This document shows, one piece after another, positions 8,348-18,602 of a stretch of DNA of 64,000 bases. A program made the position numbers and the translations under genes. The DNA is from Marinibium conchae. GTDB lineage: Bacteria > Pseudomonadota > Gammaproteobacteria > Enterobacterales > Alteromonadaceae. Each line of letters starts with the position of its first letter. Position 1 is the stretch's first letter. Under the pieces are notes generated by a model, which worked only from the letters and a program-made list of their open reading frames with translations, did no database searches and was not told the origin of the DNA. Location of the stretch: the NCBI RefSeq assembly GCF_015595035.1, contig NZ_JADNRN010000003.1, forward strand, positions 558,001-622,000, in the 5' to 3' direction.

Positions 8348-9586
8348 ATGGCAAGTTGTGATGCACCGGGCTTAATGCCTATAAGCGAAGCAAAAACGAT
8401 AATACACTCAATGCTCACAAGGGTTACCGAAATCGAGCTTTGCAATCTGGAGGGTTTACTCGACCGTGTATTGGCCGAGGACGTAATATCCCCCATTAAC
8501 GTTCCCGCGTATGACAACTCAGCAATGGATGGCTATGGCTTTTCACATGCAAGCTCAGAGCAGTCTAATCGTTTTACCATCATTGGGAAGAGCTTCGCTG
8601 GCAATGCATTTCAAGGCACAGTGGCTGCTGGCGAGTGCGTTCGCATAATGACAGGGGCTGAAATTCCATCTGGCGTTGATACGGTGATTATGCAAGAAGC
8701 GACAACCCAGAGTGATTCGATCATGACCATCTCATCTGAGGTACAAGCCGGTGCGAATATTCGTAAAGCTGGTGGCGACATAATGAAAGGCACTTCGGTG
8801 TTGAAACAAGGTCATCGAATTGGTGCAGTGGATATTGGCTTGCTTGCCTCGCTAGGCATTAATAAGCTAAGGGTTTATCGCAAAGTAACAGTCGCTGTGT
8901 TTTCAACAGGTGACGAGTTATTGGCTGCCGGTGAGGCGGCTCGCGAAGACAGAATATTTGATAGTAATCGCCCGATGGTTATCGCCATGCTCAGAAAGCT
9001 TGGTGTTGAGGTGGTCGATTTGGGTATAGTGCAAGACAACAAAACGGCTATTCGCAGCGCATTTGAAAAGGCCAATGAGCTAGCTGACTGCGTAATCACC
9101 AGCGGTGGTGTATCGGTGGGCGAAGCTGATTACACCCGCGAAGTACTTGATGAATACGGTAGCATCGACTTCTGGAAATTAGCAATCAAACCGGGAAAGC
9201 CCCTCGCATTTGGGCGTTTACCCAATAGCTATTTCTTTGGTTTGCCTGGTAATCCAGTCTCGTCAGCAGTGACCTTTGACCAAATTGCTAAAGAAGCGAT
9301 TCTGCATATTGCCGGTTGTAACACAAAGCAACCCACACTTTTTGCGGCTATAGCCGCAACACGTTTTAAAAAACGCCCGGGTAGAACCGACTATCAGCGC
9401 GTAGCATATTTCAAGAATGATGACGGTGAGCTTTGCGTCAAACATGTTGGTACACAGAGTTCTGGAGTGCTTTCGTCGTTTAGTCGAAGTAATTGCTATG
9501 CCGTTTTAGAGCAAGAAAGAGGCACGGTTGAGATTGGCGAAACAGTGTCGATATTGCCATTTGATTCTAGCATTCGTTCGCTCTAA
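8348..9586 (+). CDS. moeA: molybdopterin molybdenumtransferase MoeA
   Basis: A 412-residue protein that inserts molybdate into adenylylated molybdopterin in the final step of molybdenum cofactor synthesis. Typical motifs are VPAYDNSAMDGYGF (N-terminal MoeA domain), RIMTGAEIPSGVDTVIMQE, the middle MPT-binding domain with STGDELLAAG and SGGVSVGEADYT, the metal-site region LPGNPVSS, and a C-terminal beta domain. Full length and intact. The adjacent moeB-like gene begins 50 bp later on the same strand, the usual moeAB pair. It shares a short divergent promoter region with the exonuclease III gene. Confidence 0.96.
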   Translation: MASCDAPGLMPISEAKTIIHSMLTRVTEIELCNLEGLLDRVLAEDVISPINVPAYDNSAMDGYGFSHASSEQSNRFTIIGKSFAGNAFQGTVAAGECVRIMTGAEIPSGVDTVIMQEATTQSDSIMTISSEVQAGANIRKAGGDIMKGTSVLKQGHRIGAVDIGLLASLGINKLRVYRKVTVAVFSTGDELLAAGEAAREDRIFDSNRPMVIAMLRKLGVEVVDLGIVQDNKTAIRSAFEKANELADCVITSGGVSVGEADYTREVLDEYGSIDFWKLAIKPGKPLAFGRLPNSYFFGLPGNPVSSAVTFDQIAKEAILHIAGCNTKQPTLFAAIAATRFKKRPGRTDYQRVAYFKNDDGELCVKHVGTQSSGVLSSFSRSNCYAVLEQERGTVEIGETVSILPFDSSIRSL

Positions 9587-9636
9587 ATACTTGGGCGCAA
9601 TACTCACATCATTGACTACAAACATAGAGGCGGCGA

Positions 9637-10386
9637 TTGAAAGAGCTAACAAACCAACAAGCAATGCGCTATAGCCGACAAATAATGCTTTCTGGCTTTG
9701 ATTTAGACAAGCAGGAGTTACTACTTGCACGCTCGGCAGTTATCGTGGGAGTTGGCGGGCTAGGCTGTGCTGCCGCTCAATACTTGGTTGCTGCTGGTGT
9801 GGGAAACATAACGCTTGTCGACGATGACAAAGTTGAGCTAACTAACTTACAACGCCAGATACTGCACAGAGAGCATAGTATTGGGCAGTCGAAGGTTGCG
9901 TCTGCACTCGCTTCTTTGCAAAGAATGAATAGCGACATTTGCATTACTGGCATCGAGGGGCGCTTGGATAAAAGCAACATGAGCACGCTACTGGCGAAAA
10001 CTGATATTGTGCTTGATTGTAGTGACAACCTCAGCACTCGTTTACTCATCAATCAATATTGCTATGCTCACAAGATTGCGCTGGTTGCGGGGGCTGCAAT
10101 CCGCATGGAAGGACACATTTTTGCTGTATTGCCTAGTCAGAAATCTGCCTGCTATCAGTGTTTCGCTGATTTTGTGAGTGAACAAAACTTAAGTTGTGTT
10201 GACGCTGGTGTGTTATCGCCAGTGGTTGGCACTATCGGTTCAATGCAGGCAACAGAGGCGATTAAAATACTCTGTCACTACGGAAAATTATTATCCAATA
10301 AACTAAATTTATACGATGCGGACACATCCACATGGTCAAGCTTCAATGTAGAAAAGCGCAAAGGTTGTGAGGTTTGTGGTAACTAA
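9637..10386 (+). CDS. moeB: molybdopterin-synthase adenylyltransferase MoeB
   Basis: A 249-residue E1-like enzyme that adenylates the C-terminal Gly-Gly of MoaD. The start is TTG at 9637 with AGAGG 6 bases upstream; the resulting N-terminus (KELTNQQAMRYSRQIML) aligns with the usual MoeB beginning, whereas the next ATG would cut it off. Motifs seen are the nucleotide loop VGVGGLGCAAAQYL, LTNLQRQILH (catalytic Arg), DCSDN, and two zinc-binding CxxC pairs (CYQC and CEVC). No rhodanese domain is fused. Downstream of moeA; the MoaD substrate gene lies 16 kb away on the other strand. Confidence 0.95.
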   Translation: MKELTNQQAMRYSRQIMLSGFDLDKQELLLARSAVIVGVGGLGCAAAQYLVAAGVGNITLVDDDKVELTNLQRQILHREHSIGQSKVASALASLQRMNSDICITGIEGRLDKSNMSTLLAKTDIVLDCSDNLSTRLLINQYCYAHKIALVAGAAIRMEGHIFAVLPSQKSACYQCFADFVSEQNLSCVDAGVLSPVVGTIGSMQATEAIKILCHYGKLLSNKLNLYDADTSTWSSFNVEKRKGCEVCGN

Positions 10387-10550
10387 CAGTAGCAATATCG
10401 TCGGTTTTTATTGGCAAAAACACATCTTAAAACATTATGTTAACCGTTTATCCCGCTGTTTAGACATTTCATCCCAACGGTCTTTCGCATCGCTTAAAAT
10501 TGCTTATTATATAAACACTACTTAATGCCAATCCCTAGACATTTGGTGCT
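10387..10550. other. intergenic region after moeB
   Basis: This is the first part of a 364-bp gap that also holds the two terminators listed next. On the minus strand, roughly 10442-10505 reads as a short open frame (..SDAKDRWDEMSKQRDKRLT then stop), but a stop codon precedes it with no start between, so it is at most a gene relic. ACCGTT and AACGGT flank part of it as a weak inverted repeat. Nothing else is supported. Confidence 0.3.
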
Positions 10551-10579
10551 AAAGAAGGCTCTGTGCCTTCTTTTTTTTT
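10551..10579 (+). terminator. rho-independent terminator downstream of moeAB
   Basis: AAAGAAGGC (10551-10559), a 5-base loop, GCCTTCTTT (10565-10573) and a long T run. It is oriented to stop plus-strand transcription leaving moeB, about 165 bp after its stop codon. Confidence 0.85.
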
Positions 10580-10690
10580 GCCTTTTTTTACTTACTTTTT
10601 TTACTGACTTGTCTATTTGCTACATTCTTCTCTCATGACTTCTAGCATATGGCCCCTATCCTTGAAGCATCACTCACAAGTTAGTATTAA

Positions 10691-10721
10691 AAAAAAGGCG
10701 ATGACTCAAGTCATCGCCTTT
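10691..10721 (-). terminator. rho-independent terminator of the TonB receptor gene
   Basis: AAAGGCGATGACT (10694-10706) pairs perfectly with AGTCATCGCCTTT (10709-10721) across a 2-base loop, and the plus-strand A run before it is a U-tract in the minus-strand transcript. It lies 30 bp beyond the stop of the TonB-dependent receptor. Confidence 0.9.
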
Positions 10722-10750
10722 ACGCTTTATTTTATTGCACTTACATTACC

Positions 10751-13741
10751 TTAGAAACTAAAACTCACGCCAAGCTTGTAGATACGACCTAAAGTATCGT
10801 ACTGGCTTGGAAAGGTGTTTCCTGAGTTAGCGCGCGTAGCACCGATTTGATTTCCAAGCACTGGTGGATCATCCGACAAGATGTTATCCACACCTGCCGT
10901 AACAACCGCATAATCAGTAAGTGCATAGCTAGCAAATAAATCGAAATAATCATAAGAGTCTATGCTTCTAAACTCTTCGAATCGAATACTCGCTTCTGGC
11001 AGTTCAACATCCACTGAGTTGATATGACGCCATTGCAATGACACTGTTAACTCATCAAGGCTCCAAGTTGTTCTTTGTATCCATCTTAAGTCTGAAATTG
11101 GCGTACAGCTTGTACCATAAAAGCCTCTGCAATCAACAACAGGCACGTTGTCAGAGCTTTGTGACTCTTGGGTTAGATATTTATTGATGTTTCCTGAGAA
11201 GTTCAGGTCACCATATTCTTCTAAATCCAAACCGATGTTGAACGCAATTTCAATACCTTCAGCACGTAAGAACTTCAGGTTACTGGTAAACAAATTAACC
11301 CCTGCTGAAGACCCAGTAAGATCGCCACCCACTCGGTTTATCTTTGCACAATCACTTTCTAGGCCTTGTACATAACAAGAATCTAATACTTCCTGTGCAG
11401 AGAAATTACCTATGATGTCTTTAATATCAATATCGTAGTAGTCGGCAGACAGTGAGAAGCTCCTGAAAGCCTCAAAATCTGGTGTCCATACAAATCCTGC
11501 AGTGGTGGTGTCGGCTTCTTCCGGACCTGGAGGTGACGCAGGGTCACTGCCTGCAAACGTGTTGATCTGACCCGAGATAATGTCGGGTATTACACCCACC
11601 TGCGCTTCCGACATGCCAGTCGATATACAAAGCTGGGTAAGACGAGAATCAATATTTGCGGCATTTTCTACCGAGCAGGGATCGCCAGTAGCGTTACTTA
11701 AACCCGATGTCACCGGCGACGATAATTCGGCAATGTTAGGGGCCCGGTTAGCACGCTGCTTCATTACGCGTAGCAGAAGGGTATCTGCAGGACGCCAATT
11801 CAAACCGTACTTCCATGAATCAGTTCTGCCAATCGTATCGTAATCAGAGGTTCTGAAGCCAAATTCAAAATCGACTTTCTCAGCGAAGGCTTTACCATCA
11901 ACCAAAGGGAGTAAGCCCTCAAAATAGACATCTTGAGATTTATAACCACCTTTAATTGGCAGCAGGTTACCTCCAGCACCACCCTGACAACTTGCTGGCG
12001 CTAACTTCAAACACTCATCAGGCTCAAGCAAACCCGTTTCGTTTCTAAATTCAAAACCGAAACTCATCGACAATGGCGCATCTGCTGTAGGTAACATCAC
12101 CACATCTACTGGACCAGTAAATACAACCGAGCCAATTTCTTGCTCGTATTTTTGTTGTTGAATGGCTATCGCTCGTGCAAAACCAGCTTGTTCTTCAGTG
12201 ATCGTGCCAAAACCCCCAAACAAATCAATCGGCACACAAGTACCACCTGAGGCACACGTTACGCCATCGCGGGTATCGAGTGCGGCTTGAATATTTGGCA
12301 GGTTTGTATAGCCGTCTCTAACAGTGGTTCTATTCGACTCACCATACTGATACGAGACATCGTATTCCCAACCATCACTAATTTCGCCACGAACACCTAA
12401 ATTAAGCTGCCAAATATCAGAATCAAAACGCTCGGTACGCGGCCCAAGCTCTAATGTTCTTCTGCGTAAACGAACGTTGAGTGAATCTTCAGAATCAACA
12501 ACCCCGTTGGCGTTGCGGTCAGTCCAGCTGCCGCCATCTACCAAGGAACCACCAGCGACCGCATCGTTTGCCCCATCGAGTATCCATTGTAGTGCCTGAT
12601 CACTAATAAATGGGTTATACAAGGGCAAATCAAATGCTGCACCAAATGTACCTGACGGAGCCACTTGTTGATCAACCGAACTGTTTGAATAGTTAAACGA
12701 CGCATACACTTCGGCATTGTCGTTTATCATGTAATTTGCCAGCGCAGTGGCTGAATATCGCTGCGCGGGAGTTTGGTAAAAGTTGAAAGGATTGAAATTA
12801 AAACGACTGCATTGATCTCCCAAAGTACGGTCGTCTCTAAACTGACCGGATACGCCAGTACCTATGAGCTCGAAGCGGGTAGGTATGGCTGTTGTTGAAC
12901 CACTACCGTTTACAAAATCAACCACATTAGGGCCACCACAGCCTGCTACAGGATCTGCTGGCGATTCACCGGCAAGGAACTCAGCGTATCCTGCCCCGGT
13001 ATTTGAGTTAATGCCCAACTGGCCTAACGGTCGCTGCCCCAAGCGAATGGCCTCGCGATTAAACCAACTGATGGATAACACAGCATTACCACGATCATCA
13101 TCAAAATTTGAACCCAAGGTAAGTGCAATCGAATCTTGGTCGCCATCTGAATCACCTGTTTGAGAATGATTCATATCAAGGGCAACACCTTCAAAATCCT
13201 TTTTCAAGATGACGTTAATTGCACCGGCTACGGCATCAGAGCCATAAACCGCTGACGCCCCACCAGTGACCACATCAATACGCTCAATCAAGGCAGTAGG
13301 AATGTTAGTCGTATCTACCTGACCATTAAAGTTGAAGGGCACCATGCGTTTCCCGTCCAGCAAAACAAGATTTCGCTGAGCGCCTAAACCACGTAGGTCG
13401 ATTGTGGCAGCACCTGCCGTGCCATTATTCGCATTACTACCGTCCGCAGGGATGGTCGAAGGTAATGCTCGCAGCACACGCTCAAACTCTGGCGTGCCGG
13501 CAAATTTTATTTCTTCTTCACCAATTGAAATAATCGGGCTTGAAGATTCAGTTCCTGGCGCCCGAATTCGGCTGCCGGTGACTGATATTTTTTCAACTGC
13601 GTTGTCAGCTTCATCCTCGTCCTGTGCAAACGCGGCGGGCGAATAGCTAAATACGCCGGCCGAAATCATTCCAACACACAGCGCTAAACTGACTGATGAA
13701 GCCGCCTTAGACTTCCTAAATCCGTTTGTTCTTGTAAACAT
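10751..13741 (-). CDS. TonB-dependent receptor
   Basis: A 996-residue outer-membrane active transporter energised by TonB-ExbBD. Signal peptide to about residue 39 (AAFAQ). A TonB-box-like stretch EKISVTGSRIR is followed by the plug domain with TIDLRGLGAQRNLVLLDGKR, ERIDVVTGGASAVYGSDAVAGAINVILKK (split here by eye into two plug motifs), then the long 22-strand barrel ending in Phe (LGVSFSF). ATG start with GGGGGG upstream. It is the large TonB receptor type common in Alteromonadales for carbohydrates or peptides; the substrate cannot be read from sequence. It is divergent from a LytS/LytTR sensor-regulator pair, which may control it. Confidence 0.95.
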   Translation of the reverse strand: MFTRTNGFRKSKAASSVSLALCVGMISAGVFSYSPAAFAQDEDEADNAVEKISVTGSRIRAPGTESSSPIISIGEEEIKFAGTPEFERVLRALPSTIPADGSNANNGTAGAATIDLRGLGAQRNLVLLDGKRMVPFNFNGQVDTTNIPTALIERIDVVTGGASAVYGSDAVAGAINVILKKDFEGVALDMNHSQTGDSDGDQDSIALTLGSNFDDDRGNAVLSISWFNREAIRLGQRPLGQLGINSNTGAGYAEFLAGESPADPVAGCGGPNVVDFVNGSGSTTAIPTRFELIGTGVSGQFRDDRTLGDQCSRFNFNPFNFYQTPAQRYSATALANYMINDNAEVYASFNYSNSSVDQQVAPSGTFGAAFDLPLYNPFISDQALQWILDGANDAVAGGSLVDGGSWTDRNANGVVDSEDSLNVRLRRRTLELGPRTERFDSDIWQLNLGVRGEISDGWEYDVSYQYGESNRTTVRDGYTNLPNIQAALDTRDGVTCASGGTCVPIDLFGGFGTITEEQAGFARAIAIQQQKYEQEIGSVVFTGPVDVVMLPTADAPLSMSFGFEFRNETGLLEPDECLKLAPASCQGGAGGNLLPIKGGYKSQDVYFEGLLPLVDGKAFAEKVDFEFGFRTSDYDTIGRTDSWKYGLNWRPADTLLLRVMKQRANRAPNIAELSSPVTSGLSNATGDPCSVENAANIDSRLTQLCISTGMSEAQVGVIPDIISGQINTFAGSDPASPPGPEEADTTTAGFVWTPDFEAFRSFSLSADYYDIDIKDIIGNFSAQEVLDSCYVQGLESDCAKINRVGGDLTGSSAGVNLFTSNLKFLRAEGIEIAFNIGLDLEEYGDLNFSGNINKYLTQESQSSDNVPVVDCRGFYGTSCTPISDLRWIQRTTWSLDELTVSLQWRHINSVDVELPEASIRFEEFRSIDSYDYFDLFASYALTDYAVVTAGVDNILSDDPPVLGNQIGATRANSGNTFPSQYDTLGRIYKLGVSFSF

Positions 13742-14181
13742 TTTGAGTTCCCCCCCTTCATGAGCACTAATTGTTTGATAGCAATTAGATAGTGCCGTGA
13801 AGGCTAATTTTTATTGTGAATTTTTATTATGGCAAACACTCTGCCTGCTACTAAATTAGGCACAATAGAGAGGCATCACTAGTGTGATTACATGAAAAGG
13901 CGCAACGGTGTGACCAGAGGTTCAAATTACAGGTTGAACAGGGGGAACTTTTGCACTGACACGATTTGAAACACTCTTTTCTAGCGCAGTGCAAGGGCTA
14001 ATATGCGTCATGGTGAATATTTCTACAGACTATTATTTATAAGACACACAGCGTGATAGCGCATCTATTTTATGGTGTTTTTGGGTTAAACGGTCTGATT
14101 GATGTGACGAACCGGTGGTTAGCTAAAAGATGGATTATTAATCAAAACACCGCTATGTTATTCGTAAGGGATTACAGGATA
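13742..14181. other. divergent regulatory region between TonB receptor and LytS-type kinase
   Basis: About 310-440 bp, depending on the kinase start, hold the promoters of both genes. An imperfect hairpin at 13764-13795 (GCACTAATTG with CAATTAG..TGC) lies in the leader of the TonB receptor transcript, 20 bp from its start codon. GTG at 14053 opens the kinase frame earlier but has no ribosome site. No small ORF is convincing here. Confidence 0.35.
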
Positions 14182-15273
14182 ATGCAACTTATGTCGGCAA
14201 TGAAGCCTCATTTAGGCAGATATTTTTGGTTAATCAATATCGCATTTTGGATAGCGGTGTTAGGTCTCTTTGTGCATATTCAATATGGCGCAGCAGAAGG
14301 AACTGAATACGAATTAACGTGGCTAAATACTTGGGTACTGATGAGCCCTTGGTTCCTAAGTTGGATAGTCGTGACCGGCGGTGTTTTTCATTCCGTCGCA
14401 CACACTGCATCAGTAGCACGCAGCACCATTAGAAAAGTGACTTACCAAGTTCTCACTATGGCAGGCTTGCTTAGCATGTATTGGGCTTTTTGCAGTGCCA
14501 TGCGCATTGTCTTGCGCGACGACAGTTTTGCTGACTACATTAATGTTTTCATCTTCATTCTACAAAACAGTTCGCAACTGGATATCGCGATTTATTTAGG
14601 CATTTTAGCCTGCGCTCTTGGTTTGTCTTTCTACCACCAATCAATGGAAAGAAATATCGAAGTAAAACATCTTCAAAACCAATTAATTCAAGAGCAGCTC
14701 AAAGCGCTTCGCTCGCAGTTAAACCCTCACTTTCTATTTAACACCCTCAACACGATTGCCAGTTTGGTGAGACTCAAGCGAGAAAAAGATGCGGTGAGCG
14801 CACTAGCTGAACTAAGTATGATGCTTCGTAAAATTCTTGAAAATAAAAACGACAGTGACATTCGTATCAAAGACGAAATCTCCTTTATCAATAGTTATTT
14901 AACCATTCAAAAAATGCGCTTTTCAGACAAACTTGAAACACATATAAGCGTTGCGGCTAATTGCCTCGATTTAGAAATTCCAAACATGCTACTTCAGCCC
15001 CTAGTTGAAAATGCGGTACAGCACGGGTCACAACTGGAATCAAACCAGAACCCACTCAGCCTTAACATTTCAAGAGACGAGAATGAGCTCACCTTCACTA
15101 TGGTCAATAAAGTTGCCCAAAACGACCACCACGATGGTTTTGGTATAGGGTTAAGCAACACCCGAGAGCGTTTAACCCGCCTATACTCTAGCTTTCGATT
15201 AGAATTAAGACCTTTAAAAGAAGGATTATTTGAAACCGTTTTAGCGATACCAATAGGAGTTCACCATGCTTAG
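14182..15273 (+). CDS. LytS/YehU-type sensor histidine kinase
   Basis: A membrane sensor kinase of the LytS family (His_kinase PF06580-type). The frame is open from GTG 14053 (406 codons), but AAGGG and AGGAT lie just before ATG 14182/14191, so I place the start there (about 363 residues). Four hydrophobic helices occupy the first half. The cytoplasmic part has the H-box QLNPHFLFNTLNTIASLVRL, the N-box LLQPLVENAVQHG and a glycine loop GFGIGLSNTRERL. It overlaps the LytTR regulator gene by 8 bp, so the two form a pair. The signal is unknown. It is divergent from a TonB receptor. Confidence 0.9.
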   Translation: MQLMSAMKPHLGRYFWLINIAFWIAVLGLFVHIQYGAAEGTEYELTWLNTWVLMSPWFLSWIVVTGGVFHSVAHTASVARSTIRKVTYQVLTMAGLLSMYWAFCSAMRIVLRDDSFADYINVFIFILQNSSQLDIAIYLGILACALGLSFYHQSMERNIEVKHLQNQLIQEQLKALRSQLNPHFLFNTLNTIASLVRLKREKDAVSALAELSMMLRKILENKNDSDIRIKDEISFINSYLTIQKMRFSDKLETHISVAANCLDLEIPNMLLQPLVENAVQHGSQLESNQNPLSLNISRDENELTFTMVNKVAQNDHHDGFGIGLSNTRERLTRLYSSFRLELRPLKEGLFETVLAIPIGVHHA

Positions 15274-16021
15274 AGTACTTGTTGCTGATGATGAGTCTTT
15301 GGCAAGAGAGACTGTCAAGTTGATCTTAAGCGATATCCCTTATGTTACCGATGTATTTGAAGCCTGCAATGGCACCGAAGCGCTCAAAGTTGCCCAAGAG
15401 TCTCAACCCGACATCGTGATCCTCGATGTTGAGATGCCAGGGTGCTCTGGTCTGGAGTTAGCCAAGCAGTTACCAGACAAATGCATTGTCGTGTTTGCAA
15501 CGGCTTATAATGATTACGCCATTGAGGCTTTCGAGCTAAACGCTGTTGACTATATTTTAAAGCCCTTTGAAGACGATCGTTTTGTGCGCGCGATCGAGAA
15601 AGCGGCCGGAAGACACAGTGAGAAAGGCTTCAAATCCTATCATCAACTTCACAGCAGCTTACATTCATTGGCTGCACAAGAAAATGATAGTTATCGTGAA
15701 CGTTTGATTGTGCGCGATCCGGGCCGAATACGTCTGATTGACGTTGAAAACATCAGCTTTATAAGCGGTGCAGGAAATTATGCTGAAGTACACCTGCAAG
15801 ACGGCAAAGTCATTCTGCATCGAGAAACACTTTGCGAGCTAGAAAAGCAACTTAATCCCAACCTCTTCGTGCGTATTCACCGTTCATCGATAGTACAGCG
15901 AAAAATGGTTGTGGAGCTTAGGCCAAACGATAAAGGTGACTACACCGTGATTTTGGTCAACGGAGAAACACTGACGCTTTCCAGACGTAATCGCAATAAA
16001 CTGGAAGAAATCATGCATTAA
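15266..16021 (+). CDS. LytTR-family response regulator
   Basis: A 251-residue regulator with an N-terminal receiver (DDE at 8-10, phospho-acceptor Asp54 in VILDVEMPG, Lys in LKPFEDD) and a C-terminal LytTR DNA-binding domain (ENISFISGAGNYAEVHLQDG, then FVRIHRSSIVQ and LSRRNRNKLEEIM). LytTR proteins bind direct repeats and act as activators. The start codon lies inside the end of the kinase gene. Obvious target candidates are this operon itself and the divergent TonB receptor (inference). A perfect terminator follows the stop. Confidence 0.94.
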   Translation: MLRVLVADDESLARETVKLILSDIPYVTDVFEACNGTEALKVAQESQPDIVILDVEMPGCSGLELAKQLPDKCIVVFATAYNDYAIEAFELNAVDYILKPFEDDRFVRAIEKAAGRHSEKGFKSYHQLHSSLHSLAAQENDSYRERLIVRDPGRIRLIDVENISFISGAGNYAEVHLQDGKVILHRETLCELEKQLNPNLFVRIHRSSIVQRKMVVELRPNDKGDYTVILVNGETLTLSRRNRNKLEEIMH

Positions 16022-16057
16022 AAAAGGCCGCATTGTACAAACAATGTGGCCTTTTGT
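16021..16057. terminator. terminator after the LytTR regulator
   Basis: AAAAGGCCGCATTGT pairs with ACAATGTGGCCTTTT (one G-T pair) around a 4-base loop, giving a long stem with A and T runs on either side. It lies between the convergent regulator and katG genes and probably serves both. Confidence 0.85.
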
Positions 16058-16082
16058 GATTTGTTTAAATGTTTAAGTGCGC

Positions 16083-18341
16083 TTAACGTCCCAAGTTCAT
16101 TACCTTAGTCCATGCCGCGATGAAGTCATTTACGAACTTCTCTTTCGAGGTGTCGTAGGCATACACTTCAGACACAGCACGCAGTTCAGAGTTTGAACCA
16201 AAGATCAGGTCTACAGATGTAGCCGACCATTTCTGAGCACCCGTACTGCGGTCCAAGCCATTATAAATACCCTCTTGATCAGCTTTTTGCCACACTGTCG
16301 ACATGTCTAGCAAGTTGACGAAGAAGTCGTTACTTAGCTGCCCAGCGCGATTGGTAAGTACGCCATGCTTAGCACCTGAATGATTCGCATCAAGCGCGCG
16401 TAAACCACCCACAAGTACCGTCATTTCAGGAACGCTCAAGTCGAGTTGGTCTGCTTTATCTACCAAACTTTCGGTAGGCGACTTATAGCTAGCCTCAGCA
16501 TCAAAATGATTTCTAAAACCATCGGCACTGAGCTCAAGTAAATTAAACGAATTTACGTCGGTTAGCGCTTGAGTTGCATCGCCGCGGCCAGGCCTAAAGG
16601 GGACTTTCACGTCAAATCCAGCATCCTTCGCCGCTTTCTCAATGGCAGCAGCGCCACCTAAAACGATGAGATCAGCAAGTGATACTTTCTTGCGCCCTTT
16701 GTTATGCTTCGCTTGAATGTCTTTTAGAGTTTTCAGAACCCTGCTTGTTTCAGCCGGGTTATTAACAGCCCAATCTTTTTGAGGTGCTAAGGCCAAACGC
16801 CCACCGTCTGTACCTCCACGCATATCAGAGTGACGATAGCTGGCAGCAGAGGCCCATGCAACTCTCACTAATTCCGATACAGACAATCCTGAATCCAAGA
16901 TATCCGCTTTCAGTTTATTAGCCGCACTAGCGTCAATAGTTGAACGCGACTCTTCTGGTACAGGATCCTGCCATATCAAAATATCTTGTGGCACTTCACT
17001 GCCCAAGTAATTCGCACGAGGCCCCATATCGCGGTGTGTCAACTTATACCAAGCCTTCGCAAAAGCGAGCTGATATTCTTTTGGATCAGCAAGAAAACGC
17101 TCTGCAATTTTACGATACTCAGGGTCGAACTTAAGTGCTAAGTCGGCTGTCGTCATAACGGGTGGATTAAACTTACCTTTCACATGCGCATCCGGAACAA
17201 CTTTGTGCAGAGACTCATCAGTTGGGATCCACTGAATGGCACCCGCTGGACTACGTGTCTGCTTCCACTCGAAGTTAAGCAAGTTACTCAAATACAGTGA
17301 CGTCCAGCGCGTAGGTGCTTGAGTCCAAGCGCCTTCCAAGCCACTGGTGACGGTGTCTTCTGAGTGACCTTTACCACACTTATTTTTCCAGCCTAGGCCT
17401 TGTTCTTCTATGGGTGCAGCACCTGGCTCAGGGCCTACGCAGTCTTTGGGCTTGTGAGCACCATGCATTTTACCGAAGGTGTGCCCGCCAGCAATAAGCG
17501 CGAGTGTTTCTTCGTCATTCATCGCCATTCGACCAAAAGCAACGCGGATATTCTTGGCTGAACCAATTGGATCTGGCTTACCACGAGGGCCTTCTGGGTT
17601 TACATAAATCAAGCCCATGTGTGTTGCACCTAGCGGGCGTTGAAGCTTGCCATCACGATCTTCTCGATCGCTTGCCAGCATCTCTACTTCTGGACCCCAA
17701 TACACCATATCGGGTTCCCAATCGTCAGCTCGGCCACCAGCAAATCCATAGGTTTCAAAACCCATGTTTTCCAATGCAACGTTGCCAGCCAACACCATCA
17801 AGTCAGCCCATGAAAGGTTTTCACCATACTTCATTTTTATAGGCCAAAGTAAACGACGCGCTTTATCTAAGTTGCCATTGTCAGGCCAGCTATTGAGCGG
17901 GTCAAAGCGTTGTTGACCGCCACCTGCACCACCGCGACCATCGAGTGTGCGGTAGGTACCCGCACTGTGCCAGGTCATGCGAATAAAGAAAGGGCCGTAG
18001 TTTCCAAAATCTGCTGGCCACCAATCTTGTGAAGTTGTGAGTAGTTTATCTATGTCTTTTTTAGCAGCATCATAGTCTAACTTTTTAAAAGCTTCGCCGT
18101 AGTCAAAGTCTGCGCCATACGGATTAGAACGGCTGTCATGATCGCGTAGAGCACTTAGGTCGAGTTGATCTGGCCACCAAAATTGATTTGATTTTGGCTG
18201 CCCAGCAACAGCGGCACCTGTACCCATAGCGCCTTTTGGTTTGGTAATTTCAGCAGTTTCTGCCATCGCGGCACCTGCCATGCAGAATGTACTGACTAAG
18301 CCGGCTATACAGGCTTTTGAAAACAACTTTTGCGTTCTCAT
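16083..18341 (-). CDS. katG: catalase-peroxidase KatG with signal peptide (periplasmic type)
   Basis: A bifunctional haem catalase-peroxidase of 752 residues. I place the start at ATG 18341, preceded by AAGGA 8 bases away, rather than 24 codons upstream. This gives a signal peptide ([20 protein letters not shown] ending AMAE), so the enzyme is exported like E. coli O157 KatP rather than being cytosolic. The duplicated peroxidase architecture is complete. The distal triad lies in [11 protein letters not shown] (Arg121, Trp124, His125), the adduct Tyr is in YVNPEGPRG, and the proximal His287 is in [11 protein letters not shown]. Neighbours do not suggest an operon. Role: removal of external hydrogen peroxide. 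Confidence 0.94.
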   Translation of the reverse strand: MRTQKLFSKACIAGLVSTFCMAGAAMAETAEITKPKGAMGTGAAVAGQPKSNQFWWPDQLDLSALRDHDSRSNPYGADFDYGEAFKKLDYDAAKKDIDKLLTTSQDWWPADFGNYGPFFIRMTWHSAGTYRTLDGRGGAGGGQQRFDPLNSWPDNGNLDKARRLLWPIKMKYGENLSWADLMVLAGNVALENMGFETYGFAGGRADDWEPDMVYWGPEVEMLASDREDRDGKLQRPLGATHMGLIYVNPEGPRGKPDPIGSAKNIRVAFGRMAMNDEETLALIAGGHTFGKMHGAHKPKDCVGPEPGAAPIEEQGLGWKNKCGKGHSEDTVTSGLEGAWTQAPTRWTSLYLSNLLNFEWKQTRSPAGAIQWIPTDESLHKVVPDAHVKGKFNPPVMTTADLALKFDPEYRKIAERFLADPKEYQLAFAKAWYKLTHRDMGPRANYLGSEVPQDILIWQDPVPEESRSTIDASAANKLKADILDSGLSVSELVRVAWASAASYRHSDMRGGTDGGRLALAPQKDWAVNNPAETSRVLKTLKDIQAKHNKGRKKVSLADLIVLGGAAAIEKAAKDAGFDVKVPFRPGRGDATQALTDVNSFNLLELSADGFRNHFDAEASYKSPTESLVDKADQLDLSVPEMTVLVGGLRALDANHSGAKHGVLTNRAGQLSNDFFVNLLDMSTVWQKADQEGIYNGLDRSTGAQKWSATSVDLIFGSNSELRAVSEVYAYDTSKEKFVNDFIAAWTKVMNLGR

Positions 18342-18602
18342 GATATGTTCCTTTTTACAAATTGAAGGTTTAACCCACATGAATTCAGTACTGCGCGCTT
18401 TGTGGGTACTCAAAAAGTATAGTCGTGAATGTTAATAATATGTTGTGAATTAAACCGATTGGCCTAATCGGAAAAACTGAGAGAAAAGCCAAGGCCTGTA
18501 TTTACGAAGAGATGACCGTGTTTTTATCGTGGCATTTGTTTGGGAGTTACCCCCTTTGTTAAAGGGTTCAATCATCGTTTGGCGCAGTAAAGCAAGCAAA
18601 CT

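Noticed and set aside
10442-10505. Minus-strand coding-like fragment downstream of moeB
   Set aside because: A stop precedes it with no start codon; too short to call a pseudogene.
14053-14181. N-terminal extension of the LytS-type kinase from GTG 14053
   Set aside because: No ribosome site and little coding character; AAGGG/AGGAT precede the later ATGs. The possibility remains open.
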